64,000 nucleotides of DNA from Paenibacillus sp. Soil766 (GTDB taxonomy: Bacteria > Bacillota > Bacilli > Paenibacillales > NBRC-103111), in assembly GCF_001428105.1 (NCBI RefSeq), contig NZ_LMSJ01000012.1, positions 64,964 through 128,963 on the forward strand. Reading direction: 5' to 3'. Below, piece after piece: positions 34,660 to 44,275 of the stretch. The translations under genes were made by a program, and so were the position numbers. Position 1 is the stretch's first letter, and every line of letters begins with the position of its first letter. The notes under the pieces are model-generated. The model made no database searches. It saw nothing but the letters and a program-made list of their open reading frames with translations, and was not told where the DNA came from.

Positions 34660-36993
34660 ATGTTACCTAAAAGTTTAGCTTTTTTTCGCCAACACAGTAT
34701 TTTCGTTAAATGGCTGCTCATATTGAATGTTGTTATTTTGATTTCGATTGTTACAGTGGGCGGCATTTCTTATTTGACTTCATCATCGCTGCTTATCGAA
34801 GTATCTGAACACTCGAGCAGTGTTTATTTGGAGCAGGCTAGGGATAACACAGATAAAGAAATCTTAGTGCTGGAAAGCATGATGCAGCAAATTGCCTTGC
34901 AACCGAATACACGTCGGGCGATATATCAATCCTCCACTGGAGAAACCAATAATGAACCGCTTTATGCGGAATTGGTAAAATATCTTAGCAGTGTGAAACT
35001 TTCGAATCCGTTAGTTGCTAACCTTTGGCTAGATCCTACGAGAGAGCCCTTCACGATTAGCAACGATGCTAAATATGAGAAGAATTTTTTTTACAACAGC
35101 ATAGTCCCCTTTCAACCTAATAGCAATGAGTTTAAACAAAACCGCAGTCAGTTTGGCGTCTCCTATTTAGGGACGGTGACGGTTAACGATAAGCCGCAAC
35201 TGCTGTTCGGTAGGCCGGCTCCCATTGAAGAGACGGTTTTTCGAGGTGTCATTTATACAAGTGTGGATGTTTCTGCGTTTTTAAACGGAATCAATAGCTC
35301 TAAGCTTGGAGACGATACAGGTGTTTTTGTAACGGATTCTTTGGGGAATATTGTGCTAAAGAACAATCGGTTCAAGGAAACCAATGATGAGAAACTAGGG
35401 GAAATACTGAAAACAACAATAAACACAATGAATGACAAACAGCAAAATCCTGGCGCCCTTCATATTCATATTGCTAATGGGATGGAGTATCTTGTCGTAT
35501 ACACTTCGTCTAATGTGAATGACTGGCGCTATATAAGTATGGTACCGATTACGACCATTACCGAGAAATCCCGTCGAATTCAAAGTATTACGCTTGTTGC
35601 TGTTCTAATTTGTCTAGCCTGCGGCCTTATCGTATCCTACATGCTGACGAGGAGAATTTACGAACCGATCAACCGCATTATTCAATATATCAATGTGGTC
35701 GGCGTTGGTGGCAGAATAAGTCCGAATCGTAACAACAAGCAGAATGAATTAGTTTTCATCAATCAATTGATCGATACGGTACATCACCGTTATGAAAGTC
35801 TTAAGAATACCTTTGAAAAACAGGTGCCGGCACTCCGCCAAAAATTCTTGAACGACCTGATTGAAGGCAGAGCCCACTCGGCGAATTGGGAGGAAACGAC
35901 GACTTCCATTCAGCTAGAATTGCCATTCCCAGCCTTTCAACTCATCGTTTTTGAGACCACGGATTTCTCTCTTGACCAAATTGTTAGCAGCGGCGAGACG
36001 ATCATGGAAGCTTTTGATGAGGCTTTCATAAGATTTGCAGCAATCGGTTTATCGATTCATTATGTACCCAAACATAACAATATGATTGTGGTTATCGTGA
36101 ATATGGACATGGAGACGAGCGATCCCGAGAAAATATTTGAGTTTGCTCATCACGTGAATGCTACTTTTGAAAGGCTGTATAACAAAAAGTTCACAGTAGG
36201 CATCGGAAGAGCATACGACACCTATCCCAATATTCCGCATTCCTACTTGGAAGCTTTGCGTGCGCTGCGTTATAAAATTGTAAAAGGTCAAGGTGAAATC
36301 ATATTTGTAGACGAGGTGCCTGTCAATCCACAAACCATCTTGAACTATTCCTTGGACATGGAGAAACAGTTGATTAATCAACTGAAAACGTCTGACATTA
36401 CTGAGTCTCGTAAATCACTTGATCGCATTCTATCGAGTAATCTCAGTACGGAGTCATCCTCGCCCGAGCTCATTCAACAATTGTTTAGAGCACTGGCCGG
36501 GACTGCTGTACGTACGATTTACGAGATCGGAGCAACCATGGAGCAGGTGCTTGGTTCAGACTCCAGATTATATTCCGATATCGATAACAGCGATACGGTG
36601 GATGCGAAACGGCAAGTATTAATTCAAGCATTTGAAGCTATTCAACACTATATTCAAGATCGTACAGAGAATCAATATGAGAAGTTGTTAGCCAATATTC
36701 GCGAATATGTCGAGCAACATTATCATGAGGAATTATCGCTTCCCCAGCTAGGGAACGAGCTTAAGATGTCACCGACTTATCTCAGCAGTAAGTTTAAAGA
36801 AATAACAGGAGTGAAGTTTGTGGATTTCGTGAATATTCGCAGAATCGAACAGGCGAAAATGGTTTTGAAAAGTACGGAAGAGCCCGTACATGAAATTGCG
36901 GAAAAAGTTGGCTTCGTTAATGCAAACACATTCATTAAAGTATTTAAGAAACATGAAGGAGTAACGCCAGGTCAATATCGTTCTTTACCTTAA
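34660..36993 (+). CDS. Membrane-anchored AraC-family regulator with extracellular sensor
   Basis: A 777-residue one-component sensor-regulator common in Paenibacillus. TM1 is at about residues 18-40, then an extracellular Cache-like domain of about 250 residues, TM2 at about 292-312 (LVAVLICLACGLIVSYML), a HAMP-like segment, a GGDEF-like/helical middle region, and a C-terminal AraC domain (about 670-777: LPQLGNELKMSPTYLSSKFKEITGVKFVDFVNIRRIEQAK and EKVGFVNANTFIKVFKKHEGVTPGQYR). It stands directly before the lplB-ytcP-lipoprotein genes and probably turns them on when sugar is sensed outside. GAAGAGG lies 9 nt before ATG 34660. Confidence 0.86.
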   Translation: MLPKSLAFFRQHSIFVKWLLILNVVILISIVTVGGISYLTSSSLLIEVSEHSSSVYLEQARDNTDKEILVLESMMQQIALQPNTRRAIYQSSTGETNNEPLYAELVKYLSSVKLSNPLVANLWLDPTREPFTISNDAKYEKNFFYNSIVPFQPNSNEFKQNRSQFGVSYLGTVTVNDKPQLLFGRPAPIEETVFRGVIYTSVDVSAFLNGINSSKLGDDTGVFVTDSLGNIVLKNNRFKETNDEKLGEILKTTINTMNDKQQNPGALHIHIANGMEYLVVYTSSNVNDWRYISMVPITTITEKSRRIQSITLVAVLICLACGLIVSYMLTRRIYEPINRIIQYINVVGVGGRISPNRNNKQNELVFINQLIDTVHHRYESLKNTFEKQVPALRQKFLNDLIEGRAHSANWEETTTSIQLELPFPAFQLIVFETTDFSLDQIVSSGETIMEAFDEAFIRFAAIGLSIHYVPKHNNMIVVIVNMDMETSDPEKIFEFAHHVNATFERLYNKKFTVGIGRAYDTYPNIPHSYLEALRALRYKIVKGQGEIIFVDEVPVNPQTILNYSLDMEKQLINQLKTSDITESRKSLDRILSSNLSTESSSPELIQQLFRALAGTAVRTIYEIGATMEQVLGSDSRLYSDIDNSDTVDAKRQVLIQAFEAIQHYIQDRTENQYEKLLANIREYVEQHYHEELSLPQLGNELKMSPTYLSSKFKEITGVKFVDFVNIRRIEQAKMVLKSTEEPVHEIAEKVGFVNANTFIKVFKKHEGVTPGQYRSLP

Positions 36994-37009
36994 TCGTACC
37001 ACGGATATT

Positions 37010-37042
37010 ACCGGTTCCTGCCATAGCAGGGGCCGGTTTTTT
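37010..37042 (+). terminator. Terminator after the membrane AraC regulator gene
   Basis: ACCGGTTCCTGC and GCAGGGGCCGGT form a 12-bp stem with two mismatches and a short CATA loop, followed by TTTTTT. Confidence 0.85.
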
Positions 37043-37202
37043 CGTATAAACGCAAAATCTAAGGATTGATCCTAAAAAAAGACGATCCTTCCTGATTTTA
37101 GAACGATGCTGTGAAAGAATGATCGATTTACGGAAGAGGAGGGCAGAGGACATAATAGGGGCATGAGCTGGAACATTGAATTCGGCTAGAAAGGGGATGC
37201 CT

Positions 37203-38174
37203 ATGAACATCGAGAATGCCGCAGTTGATGTCGCGAAATCAAGACCTAAAGTAAGCGGAATAAGCAGAAAGAAATTAAAGAAACGTCTGCTGAACGAGTA
37301 TCACCTCTATTTGATGTTTATACCTGTCCTTGTGTATTATGCTCTCTTCAAATATGTGCCGATGCTGGGAGCCATTGTATTATCTTTTCTTGATTACGAT
37401 ATTTTTAAAGGGTTCGCGAACAGCCACTTCGTGGGGGTAAAGCATTTCGTCGCGTTTTTTGAATCTGTTTATTTTCTTAGGTTGTTGAAAAACACGTTAT
37501 TGCTTAACCTAATGAATTTATTATTTGTGTTCCCTGCGCCTATTGTGTTCGCGCTTCTCATTAACGAGGTCCGCAGCCGTGTAGTGAAAAGAACTGTGCA
37601 AACGGTTAGCTACCTGCCCCATTTTGTCTCTACGGTTATCGTGGCCAGCATGGCCGTTACGTTCTTATCGCCTAGTGTGGGGATGTTTAACAATATGATC
37701 GCATCGTTTGGAATGGAGCGAATTCATTTCTTAATGAAGCCGGAATACTTCAAATGGATCTACACAAGCATAGATAGCTGGCAAACAATTGGTTGGTCCG
37801 CCATTTTATATTTTGCAGCATTGACTGGCATCAACAGCGAATTGTACGAAGCTGCGATGGTCGATGGAGCAAGCCGGTGGAAGCAGACGATTCATATTAC
37901 GATTCCTGGCATTGCTTCGACGATCATCATCTTGCTGCTCCTTAAGATAGGCCATATGCTCGAGGTCGGATATGAGCTGATTCTACTTCTGTATAATCCG
38001 ACTACGTACGCTACAGCAGATGTAATTAATACTTATGTATACCGTAAAGGAATCATCGATTCCAGTTACAGCTTTGCTAGTGCCATCGGACTATTCCAAT
38101 CGATTATTGGGCTGATCTTGATCGTTTCGGCAAATCGTCTCGCCAGGAAGTACTCTGAAACTAGCATGTGGTAA
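37203..38174 (+). CDS. Sugar ABC transporter permease, LplB type
   Basis: A 323-residue permease with six membrane segments. It opens with a lysine-rich N-terminus and LLNEYHLYLMFIPVLVYYALFKYVPMLG. The ATPase-contacting EAA loop is LYEAAMVDGASRWKQTIHITIPGI. With the next two genes it forms a carbohydrate importer of the LplB/YtcP family, likely for arabino-oligosaccharides given the enzymes on both sides. ATG 37203 follows AAAGGGG. No ATPase gene is present; such systems use a shared MsmX-like ATPase encoded elsewhere. Confidence 0.9.
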   Translation: MNIENAAVDVAKSRPKVSGISRKKLKKRLLNEYHLYLMFIPVLVYYALFKYVPMLGAIVLSFLDYDIFKGFANSHFVGVKHFVAFFESVYFLRLLKNTLLLNLMNLLFVFPAPIVFALLINEVRSRVVKRTVQTVSYLPHFVSTVIVASMAVTFLSPSVGMFNNMIASFGMERIHFLMKPEYFKWIYTSIDSWQTIGWSAILYFAALTGINSELYEAAMVDGASRWKQTIHITIPGIASTIIILLLLKIGHMLEVGYELILLLYNPTTYATADVINTYVYRKGIIDSSYSFASAIGLFQSIIGLILIVSANRLARKYSETSMW

Positions 38175-38189
38175 GGGAGGATACAGTTC

Positions 38190-39071
38190 ATGCCAAATCA
38201 ACGCTTAACCGTGGGGAGAGTAAGTTTCAATATCATAAATGCAGGCATCATGATCGCTGTCGTCGTATTGACGCTGTACCCTTTTCTAAATATTTTAGCA
38301 TCCTCTTTAAGTGAGCCCATCTATATCCAGCAGGGGAAAATTACGATATTCCCAAAAGGTTTTAACTGGAAGGCTTATCAACTTGTATTTGAATTTCCGA
38401 TGCTGGGAAGATCCTATCTCAATACGGTCGTGTACACGATTACGGGAACACTGGTTAGCATCACTTTGACAGTGTTAGCCGCTTACCCATTATCAAGGAG
38501 AAATATGTGGGGTAGAAAAGCATTTACAACCGTTATTCTTCTGCCAATGTTATTCTCAGGCGGCATTATTCCAGCGTTCCTTGTCGTCAATGCTCTCGGC
38601 ATGAGGGATTCCATATGGGCCATTATTATTCCAGGTGCCGTAACTTCCTTTTATGTTTTCATCATGCGCACTTTTTTCGAAGCGATTCCACAAGAACTGG
38701 AGGAAGCGGCAAGAATTGATGGATGCTCGCATATCCAAATTTTGCTGAGAATTGTACTTCCCCTTTCATTGCCTTCTTTGGCGACAATTGCACTCTTTTA
38801 TGCGGTTGCGCAGTGGAACAGCTTCTTTCCAGCTATGCTTTATCTAAGCTCCAAATCGATGCAGCCTATTCAGTTGCTCCTGCGCGACATTGTCATTATG
38901 AATGATACGGATTCAGTACTGGGAGGAACGGATGCTACGGAGCGGGCGCTAAGGGGAGAAACCGTGAAATATGCAACGATTATGGCTGCAACTCTGCCTA
39001 TTTTGGTGGTATATCCTTTCGTTCAGAAATATTTCGTACAAGGTGCAATGGTAGGATCGGTTAAAGGGTAA
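38190..39071 (+). CDS. Sugar ABC transporter permease, YtcP type
   Basis: A 293-residue second permease with six membrane segments. The family-typical start is VVVLTLYPFLNILASSLSEP, and its EAA loop is ELEEAARIDGCSHIQILLRIVLPLSLPS. It lies 15 nt behind the LplB-type gene with AAGGGAGGA before ATG 38190. The end FVQKYFVQGAMVGSVKG is characteristic of the YtcP group. Confidence 0.9.
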   Translation: MPNQRLTVGRVSFNIINAGIMIAVVVLTLYPFLNILASSLSEPIYIQQGKITIFPKGFNWKAYQLVFEFPMLGRSYLNTVVYTITGTLVSITLTVLAAYPLSRRNMWGRKAFTTVILLPMLFSGGIIPAFLVVNALGMRDSIWAIIIPGAVTSFYVFIMRTFFEAIPQELEEAARIDGCSHIQILLRIVLPLSLPSLATIALFYAVAQWNSFFPAMLYLSSKSMQPIQLLLRDIVIMNDTDSVLGGTDATERALRGETVKYATIMAATLPILVVYPFVQKYFVQGAMVGSVKG

Positions 39072-39144
39072 CACATTCTCATTGTGGTCACAGGCATTGG
39101 CCTTTGATAGATAAATGATATACATTTAATAAGGAGGGTTTTCA

Positions 39145-40731
39145 ATGTCAATTAGAACGAAGAAAAGAACATGGATGGTACCTGCCGCACTTTCCATGAC
39201 AGCCTTAATAGGAATACTCGCAGGCTGCTCGGGTGAAAAAGAAGCCGCAGGAAGTAGTTCAACGCAGCCGAGCGAGAGTTCGGCGGTCACACCGAATAAA
39301 CCGGTCACGGTCCGATTTATGGTGCAAAACGATCCCGGAGCTCCGATGAACAATGATATGCCGTGGGTAAAGGAATTTACGAAGCATACAGGTGTGCAGT
39401 TTGACTGGATAGCTGGACCTGAAAATGCTGATCAATACAAAGAGAAATTTAATCTCACCATCGCTTCAGGGGATGTTCCCGACCTTATGGAAAGTCCAGG
39501 AGATATGCTGAACAAAGGTGGTGAGGCAGGGACTTTTTTATCGATTGATAAATATTTGGATAAAATGCCTAATCTCAAGAAGCTACTGGATAGCAATCCT
39601 GCTTATGCCCGTGCTCTAAAGACAGACGGTGGTAAAATTTATTATCTTCCGCACTTCTTGGCCGTTAAAACCAATAACACCTTCTTGCTACGTCAAGATT
39701 GGCTCGATAAGCTAAGCTTGAAGCAGCCTCAAACGATGGATGAGATGTATAACGTTTTGAAAGCGTTTAAGGAACAAGATCCCAATGGAAACGGTAAAGC
39801 AGATGAGATTCCTTTCACTACAAGAAATAAAAAGGCAGGCTTGAATGGATTTATCGAACCTTTCGGTGTTTCGTTGGATGAAGATTTTATTGTTGAAAAC
39901 GGCAAGGTAGGTTTCACATATACGAATCCAAAGTTAAAAAGTGCCCTTGCCTATTTAAACAAGCTGTATAAAGAGAAACTGATTGATAACGAGTATGGCA
40001 CTAATGATACAAAAATTTGGGATCAGCGGCTGTCCACGCAAGTATCAGGAATGACTTGGGATGTTTTTGCTCGTCAGGATTATTTCAATAAATCTATTCA
40101 ACAAGTTAATAAAGACGTAAATATGTCGATCATCAATCCGCTCAAAAGTGCCGACGGTAAGCAATATACAAAGAATCAGCAGCTTCCTATTGCAACAACA
40201 GGGATTGCTATCAGTGCAAAATCGAAGAATATCGATCAGCTCATTAAATGGGCAGATTGGTTCTACAGCCAGGAAGGACAGCTCTCATATAACTTCGGAA
40301 TTGAAGGAGATACGTATACGATGGTGAATGGACAGCCTCAGTATACAGATAAGGTTGTCAAAGATCCGAAGCTGGCCGCTGGAAGTGTGATCAAAGCGTT
40401 AGGTCGCTTGCACTTCGTATCCAAATTGGATATTCGGTACGAGAACGCTTCACAATCCGCGGATGTTGTTAAGAAAAGGGATGATGCTGCCAAATTCGTA
40501 ACAGATCGATTCCCAAAAGAGTACCTGTCCTACACGCCGGAAGAACGGGAAATCATCAACGCCAAATATACCGAAATCAGTACGTTTAAGGATGAAATGT
40601 TCGACAAGTTCATTTATGGCAACGAGCCTATCGATAAATTCGACGATTTTGTCGCCAAAATTAATAAAATGGGACTGGATGACGTTACGAAAGTGCAGCA
40701 AGCGGCTTATGACCGTTATTTGAAACGCTAA
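39145..40731 (+). CDS. Extracellular solute-binding lipoprotein of the LplB-YtcP importer
   Basis: A 528-residue lipoprotein. The signal peptide ends in the lipobox LAGC (about residues 26-29), then a serine-rich linker. The mature part is a cluster-type sugar-binding fold of the LipO/YtcQ size, with DVPDLMESPGDML near residue 110 and aromatic-rich stretches. It should capture oligosaccharides and deliver them to the two permeases upstream. AAGGAGGG precedes ATG 39145. A terminator-like hairpin follows before the GH43 gene, which may keep its own mRNA level high. Confidence 0.9.
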   Translation: MSIRTKKRTWMVPAALSMTALIGILAGCSGEKEAAGSSSTQPSESSAVTPNKPVTVRFMVQNDPGAPMNNDMPWVKEFTKHTGVQFDWIAGPENADQYKEKFNLTIASGDVPDLMESPGDMLNKGGEAGTFLSIDKYLDKMPNLKKLLDSNPAYARALKTDGGKIYYLPHFLAVKTNNTFLLRQDWLDKLSLKQPQTMDEMYNVLKAFKEQDPNGNGKADEIPFTTRNKKAGLNGFIEPFGVSLDEDFIVENGKVGFTYTNPKLKSALAYLNKLYKEKLIDNEYGTNDTKIWDQRLSTQVSGMTWDVFARQDYFNKSIQQVNKDVNMSIINPLKSADGKQYTKNQQLPIATTGIAISAKSKNIDQLIKWADWFYSQEGQLSYNFGIEGDTYTMVNGQPQYTDKVVKDPKLAAGSVIKALGRLHFVSKLDIRYENASQSADVVKKRDDAAKFVTDRFPKEYLSYTPEEREIINAKYTEISTFKDEMFDKFIYGNEPIDKFDDFVAKINKMGLDDVTKVQQAAYDRYLKR

Positions 40732-40743
40732 GCAAGGCTGGTT

Positions 40744-40788
40744 AGTGAAGTGAGCTCAACGCGACTTGGGTTCACCTCACTTTCTTTT
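40744..40788 (+). terminator. Terminator or attenuator between binding protein and GH43 genes
   Basis: AGTGAAGTGAG and TTCACCTCACT pair with one mismatch, followed by TTTCTTTT. It lies 31 nt before GH43 and has no obvious promoter behind it, so some read-through is likely. Confidence 0.65.
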
Positions 40789-40818
40789 AGAAGTTCGATG
40801 CTGAAAGGGGATAAACGA

Positions 40819-42408
40819 ATGAATAATACGGATAACAGCACATTGAAGCTGGAGCCATGGGTATCCGATCAGGGGGACGGAACCTTCTTTAATCCCGTTC
40901 TTTACGCAGACTATTCCGATCCCGATGTGATTTGCGTTGGTCAGGATTTCTATATGACGGCTTCAAGTTTCGGCCATATCCCTGGGTTACCGATTCTTCA
41001 CTCCAAAGATCTTATTAATTGGCGGCTTATTAACCATGTGATTAAACGTATGGACCTTCCTGATTACGAATTGCCTCAGCACGGGAAGGGGGTCTGGGCA
41101 CCGAGTATTAGATATCACGACGGTAAATATTGGGTATTTTACGGAGACCCTGATGTTGGTATTTTCATGAGTACAACGGATGACCCGGCAGGAGAATGGT
41201 CGACACCTCATTTGGTTCAAGCCGGTAAAGGGCTGATCGACACGTGTCCATTCTGGGACGATGACGGCCAAGCATACTTGGTGCATGCCTTTGCGGGCAG
41301 CCGCGCCGGGATTAAGCATAAGCTCAGAATATGCAGGATGTCTCCCGACGGTAAGCGGCTTTTAGATGAAGGAACGATTGTGTACGATAACCCTGATAAG
41401 CACCCCACATTGGAAGGGCCAAAAATGTATAAGAGAAACGGTACTTATTATATTTTTGCGCCTGCGGGTGGTGTTGAAACGGGTTGGCAAACTGTGTTTA
41501 GGTCAAAGAACGTGTTCGGTCCATATGAAGAGCGTGTTGTACTTCATCAAGGGAACACTTCCGTTAATGGGCCGCATCAAGGTGGTTGGGTGGAATTGGA
41601 ATCTGGTGAATCTTGGTTTATGCATTTCCAAGATCGCGATGCCTACGGTCGAATCATGCACCTACAGCCGGTGGAGTGGGTTGAAGATTGGCCATTGATG
41701 GGGAAGGATATCAATAAGGATGGTATTGGAGAGCCAGGGCTTCAATGGAACAAGCCGGATGTTGGGAAACAGTTTCCGATTGAGGTGCCAGTTAGCTCGG
41801 ATGAGTTTGATAAAAGCCAATTAGGACTGCAATGGCAATGGCAGGCTAATCCGTTGCAACGATGGTATTCACTGGAAGAAAGGCCAGGCTCATTGAGATT
41901 GTTTGCCGAAGCTTTGCCTGCCGGTACTCCTAGTTTGTACCATGCGCCACATTTGCTGCTGCAGAAATTTCCGGCTCCTGCGTTTGTAGCTACTGTTAAG
42001 CTGGATGCCAGTGGACTGAAGAGTGGGGAACGCGCAGGGCTAATTGTCTTTGGGTATCAATATATGTATATCGGGATTCATCGAACAGTGTACTCAGACT
42101 CTGCGGGTGATTGGTTTGAGCTTGTGGCAATGACTGGCGATGCCAATGGGGAACGTCAACTATGGACGAAACAAATAAATACGTATTCATTGTATCTGCA
42201 AGTTCTGGTTGAAGATGGCGGATACTGTTCCTTCAAGTATAGCGATGATGGAGATGAATTCCAACTGATGGACACCCCGCGTGTTCAAGCATCAAAAGGA
42301 CATTGGGTTGGCGCAAAATGTGGTCTGTTCGCCGCTAGATTGGATAATGGTAAAAGTAAAGGATATATTGATGCAGAATGGTTTAGAGTCTCCTCATATC
42401 CAGAATAA
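40819..42408 (+). CDS. GH43 beta-xylosidase/arabinofuranosidase with C-terminal beta-sandwich
   Basis: A 529-residue cytosolic enzyme. The propeller domain (about 1-310) starts FFNPVLYADYSDPDVI with the catalytic base Asp34, then GKGVWAPSIRYHDGKYWVFYG, the pKa-modulating Asp in GLIDTCPFWDDDG and the acid Glu in TLEGPKMYKRNG. The C-terminal about 200 residues are a GH43_C2-like beta-sandwich (LGLQWQWQANP, RPGSLRL) that closes the active site in the xylosidase-type GH43s. The ATG 40819 follows AAAGGGGAT. It completes the enzyme set of the importer operon. Confidence 0.9.
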   Translation: MNNTDNSTLKLEPWVSDQGDGTFFNPVLYADYSDPDVICVGQDFYMTASSFGHIPGLPILHSKDLINWRLINHVIKRMDLPDYELPQHGKGVWAPSIRYHDGKYWVFYGDPDVGIFMSTTDDPAGEWSTPHLVQAGKGLIDTCPFWDDDGQAYLVHAFAGSRAGIKHKLRICRMSPDGKRLLDEGTIVYDNPDKHPTLEGPKMYKRNGTYYIFAPAGGVETGWQTVFRSKNVFGPYEERVVLHQGNTSVNGPHQGGWVELESGESWFMHFQDRDAYGRIMHLQPVEWVEDWPLMGKDINKDGIGEPGLQWNKPDVGKQFPIEVPVSSDEFDKSQLGLQWQWQANPLQRWYSLEERPGSLRLFAEALPAGTPSLYHAPHLLLQKFPAPAFVATVKLDASGLKSGERAGLIVFGYQYMYIGIHRTVYSDSAGDWFELVAMTGDANGERQLWTKQINTYSLYLQVLVEDGGYCSFKYSDDGDEFQLMDTPRVQASKGHWVGAKCGLFAARLDNGKSKGYIDAEWFRVSSYPE

Positions 42409-42432
42409 AGTTCCAGTTCGAATCATTGTTTA

Positions 42433-42495
42433 AAAAAGAAGAACGTCCCCAACTTGACCCATCCTTCTCAGGACGGTCGAGTCGGGGACGTTTTA
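42433..42495. terminator. Bidirectional terminator, GH43 and HxlR genes
   Basis: AACGTCCCC (42442-42450) pairs with GGGGACGTT (42484-42492). Further pairing lies inside, with an A-run before and a T-run after. Confidence 0.85.
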
Positions 42496-42507
42496 TTTGC
42501 GATCCAA

Positions 42508-42870
42508 TTAAACAAGGTCCACCTCTTTCGTTAGCTCGGTTTCTTCTTTTATGACTTTTTGATAATTTAACCCCCAGACTTCCATAACACCAATTATGGG
42601 TCGTAATGAATTTCCCAAATCACTTAACTGATACTCCACTCTCGGTGGTACTTCAGCAAAAACCTCCCGGATGATCACTCCGTCTTCTTCCATTGAACGC
42701 AAATTTTGCGTTAATACCTTTTGACTAAGCTCAGGCAGCCCTTTGCGCAATTCACCAAATCGCTTAGCTCCTGTCAGCAAGTCTCTTAGAATGAGTAATT
42801 TCCATTTGTTTCCGATTAACCCGACCGTTGTAGCCACGGGGCAATGTGGAAGTTCTTTTTTTGAAATCAT
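42508..42870 (-). CDS. HxlR-family winged-helix regulator
   Basis: A 120-residue regulator with the typical HxlR start CPVATTVGLIGNKWKLLILRDLL. The conserved Cys at residue 10 can act as a thiol sensor in this family. FGELRKGLPELSQKVLTQNLRSMEEDGVI is the recognition helix region, followed by PPRVEYQLSDLG. It is divergent from an OpuB-like permease gene; direct repeats between them may be its operator. Signal unknown; relatives respond to aldehydes, quinones or oxidants. Confidence 0.88.
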   Translation of the reverse strand: MISKKELPHCPVATTVGLIGNKWKLLILRDLLTGAKRFGELRKGLPELSQKVLTQNLRSMEEDGVIIREVFAEVPPRVEYQLSDLGNSLRPIIGVMEVWGLNYQKVIKEETELTKEVDLV

Positions 42871-42897
42871 TATGTATACCCTCCATTAGTTACTTAA

Positions 42898-42925
42898 AGG
42901 TTCCTATATGATAAAAAGGTGCCTA
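42898..42925. promoter_or_regulatory. Direct repeats in the HxlR promoter region
   Basis: AGGTTCCTA (42898-42906) and AGGTGCCTA (42917-42925) recur with a 19-bp period in the 121-nt gap between the divergent genes. They are a candidate HxlR operator. Confidence 0.4.
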
Positions 42926-42991
42926 CTTTCCAAATGACTCTATAGAATTTATTATAAATCCATCGCAATCATATGGAAAGGGGGGAACCAT

Positions 42992-43648
42992 TTGAGCAGT
43001 AACTTATGGATTAAATTTATGGACTATTTTACAAATAACACAAATGATTATCTGATTTCTTTTAAAGAGCATATAGAGATTAGTTTAATCGCCTTATTGT
43101 TCTCTACATTAATTGGGATTTATAGCGGATATGTTTGTGCCCAACATAAAAAATACGAAAGGTGGATCGTATCGGTATTTCAGATCCTTCGCATTGTTCC
43201 AAGTTTGGCTATTCTTTTGCTATTGATCCCAATCATGGGAACAGGCATTAAACCAGCTTTGATAGCGCTCATATTACTCGCGATTCCGCCTATTCTTATG
43301 ACTACAGTTACGGGTTTGGAAGGCGTTTCTCCATTCTTACTTGAAGCTGCTTATGGAGTTGGTATGTCGGAGAGGCAAATTTTGTGGAAAGTTAAGTTCC
43401 CTTTAGCCGCGCCAACCATAGTGACTGGAATCAAAACAGCAATGATTGAAATCATAGCAAGTGCAACTTTGGCTGCCAAGATCGGTGCAGGTGGACTTGG
43501 AGGTATTATATTTACGGGCCTGGGACTTAATCGAATGGATTTACTATTGATTGGTGGGATTTCGGTTGCAGTTCTCTCTATTGCAGCTGGCCTATTTATC
43601 GGGCTGGCAGAAAGATCTATGTTCAAATATAAATGTATTAGAAAGTAG
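42992..43648 (+). CDS. Glycine betaine/choline-type ABC permease, OpuBB/OpuCB-like
   Basis: A 218-residue permease, normal length for OpuCB, with five to six membrane segments. The conserved ATPase-contact loop is LLEAAYGVGMSERQILWKVKFPLAAP; QILRIVPSLAILLLLIPIMGTG is family-typical. The start is TTG 42992 behind AAAGGGGGG. The usual order is ATPase, permease, binding protein, permease. Here the ATPase gene is missing and both following genes are damaged, so this intact-looking gene probably has no working partner nearby. Confidence 0.85.
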   Translation: MSSNLWIKFMDYFTNNTNDYLISFKEHIEISLIALLFSTLIGIYSGYVCAQHKKYERWIVSVFQILRIVPSLAILLLLIPIMGTGIKPALIALILLAIPPILMTTVTGLEGVSPFLLEAAYGVGMSERQILWKVKFPLAAPTIVTGIKTAMIEIIASATLAAKIGAGGLGGIIFTGLGLNRMDLLLIGGISVAVLSIAAGLFIGLAERSMFKYKCIRK

Positions 43649-43657
43649 GAGAAAGTA

Positions 43658-44275
43658 ATGAAAATCGGGATAAAAACATTTGCTGCAGCCGCAGCAGTAC
43701 TGGTACTCACAATGACGCTGATTGCATGTGGCAATAAGAGCGCTGATTCAAATACAAGTAATAGCACAACGATTCGTGTCGGGACAAAAGATTTTACTGA
43801 GAATTTGATTGTTGGAGAATTGTACGCATTAGCTTTGGAAGATGTCGGATATCAGGTTAAACGAGTTCCTAATATTGCTGGTTCCGTCATTCATACATCG
43901 CTAGTAAACAATGAAATTGATTTGTATCCCGAATATACGGGAACGGGGCTAACTATTTTAAAGATGAGTTTGATGACTAATCCTGATGAAGGTTATACAA
44001 CAGTGAAGGCTGAGTATGAAAAACAATTTCAAGTTACTTGGCTGAATTACTCACAAGCTAATGATGGGGCAGGACTTGTTATCCGGACAGATGTTTCGAA
44101 AAAGCTTGGCATTACCACGATTTCGGACCTACAAAAACATGCAAGTGAACTTAGATTCGCATCACAAGGTGAAGTTGACCAACGAGAAGATGGAATCCCT
44201 GCTTTAGAAAAAGTGTACGAGAAAGAAAGCAAGAGCGTTTCTGGGAGGGGTTCGTTTGATCGATTATGCAGTTAA
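43658..44275 (+). pseudogene. Truncated OpuBC/OpuCC-like substrate-binding lipoprotein
   Basis: It has a lipoprotein signal (LTMTLIACG) and the N-terminal two thirds of an osmoprotectant-binding protein (TIRVGTKDFTENLIVGELYALALED, IDLYPEYTGTG). It then stops at 205 residues instead of about 300. After YEKESKS the reading frame enters the ribosome binding site and start of the next permease gene. That is what an internal deletion of roughly 300 nt, spanning the 3' end of this gene, would leave. It lacks the second half of the ligand-closing lobe and is very unlikely to work. Confidence 0.8.

Noticed and set aside
37203..39071. Missing ATPase gene in the LplB-YtcP importer as a defect
   Set aside because: This family normally lacks its own ATPase and relies on a shared MsmX-like ATPase, so its absence is expected.
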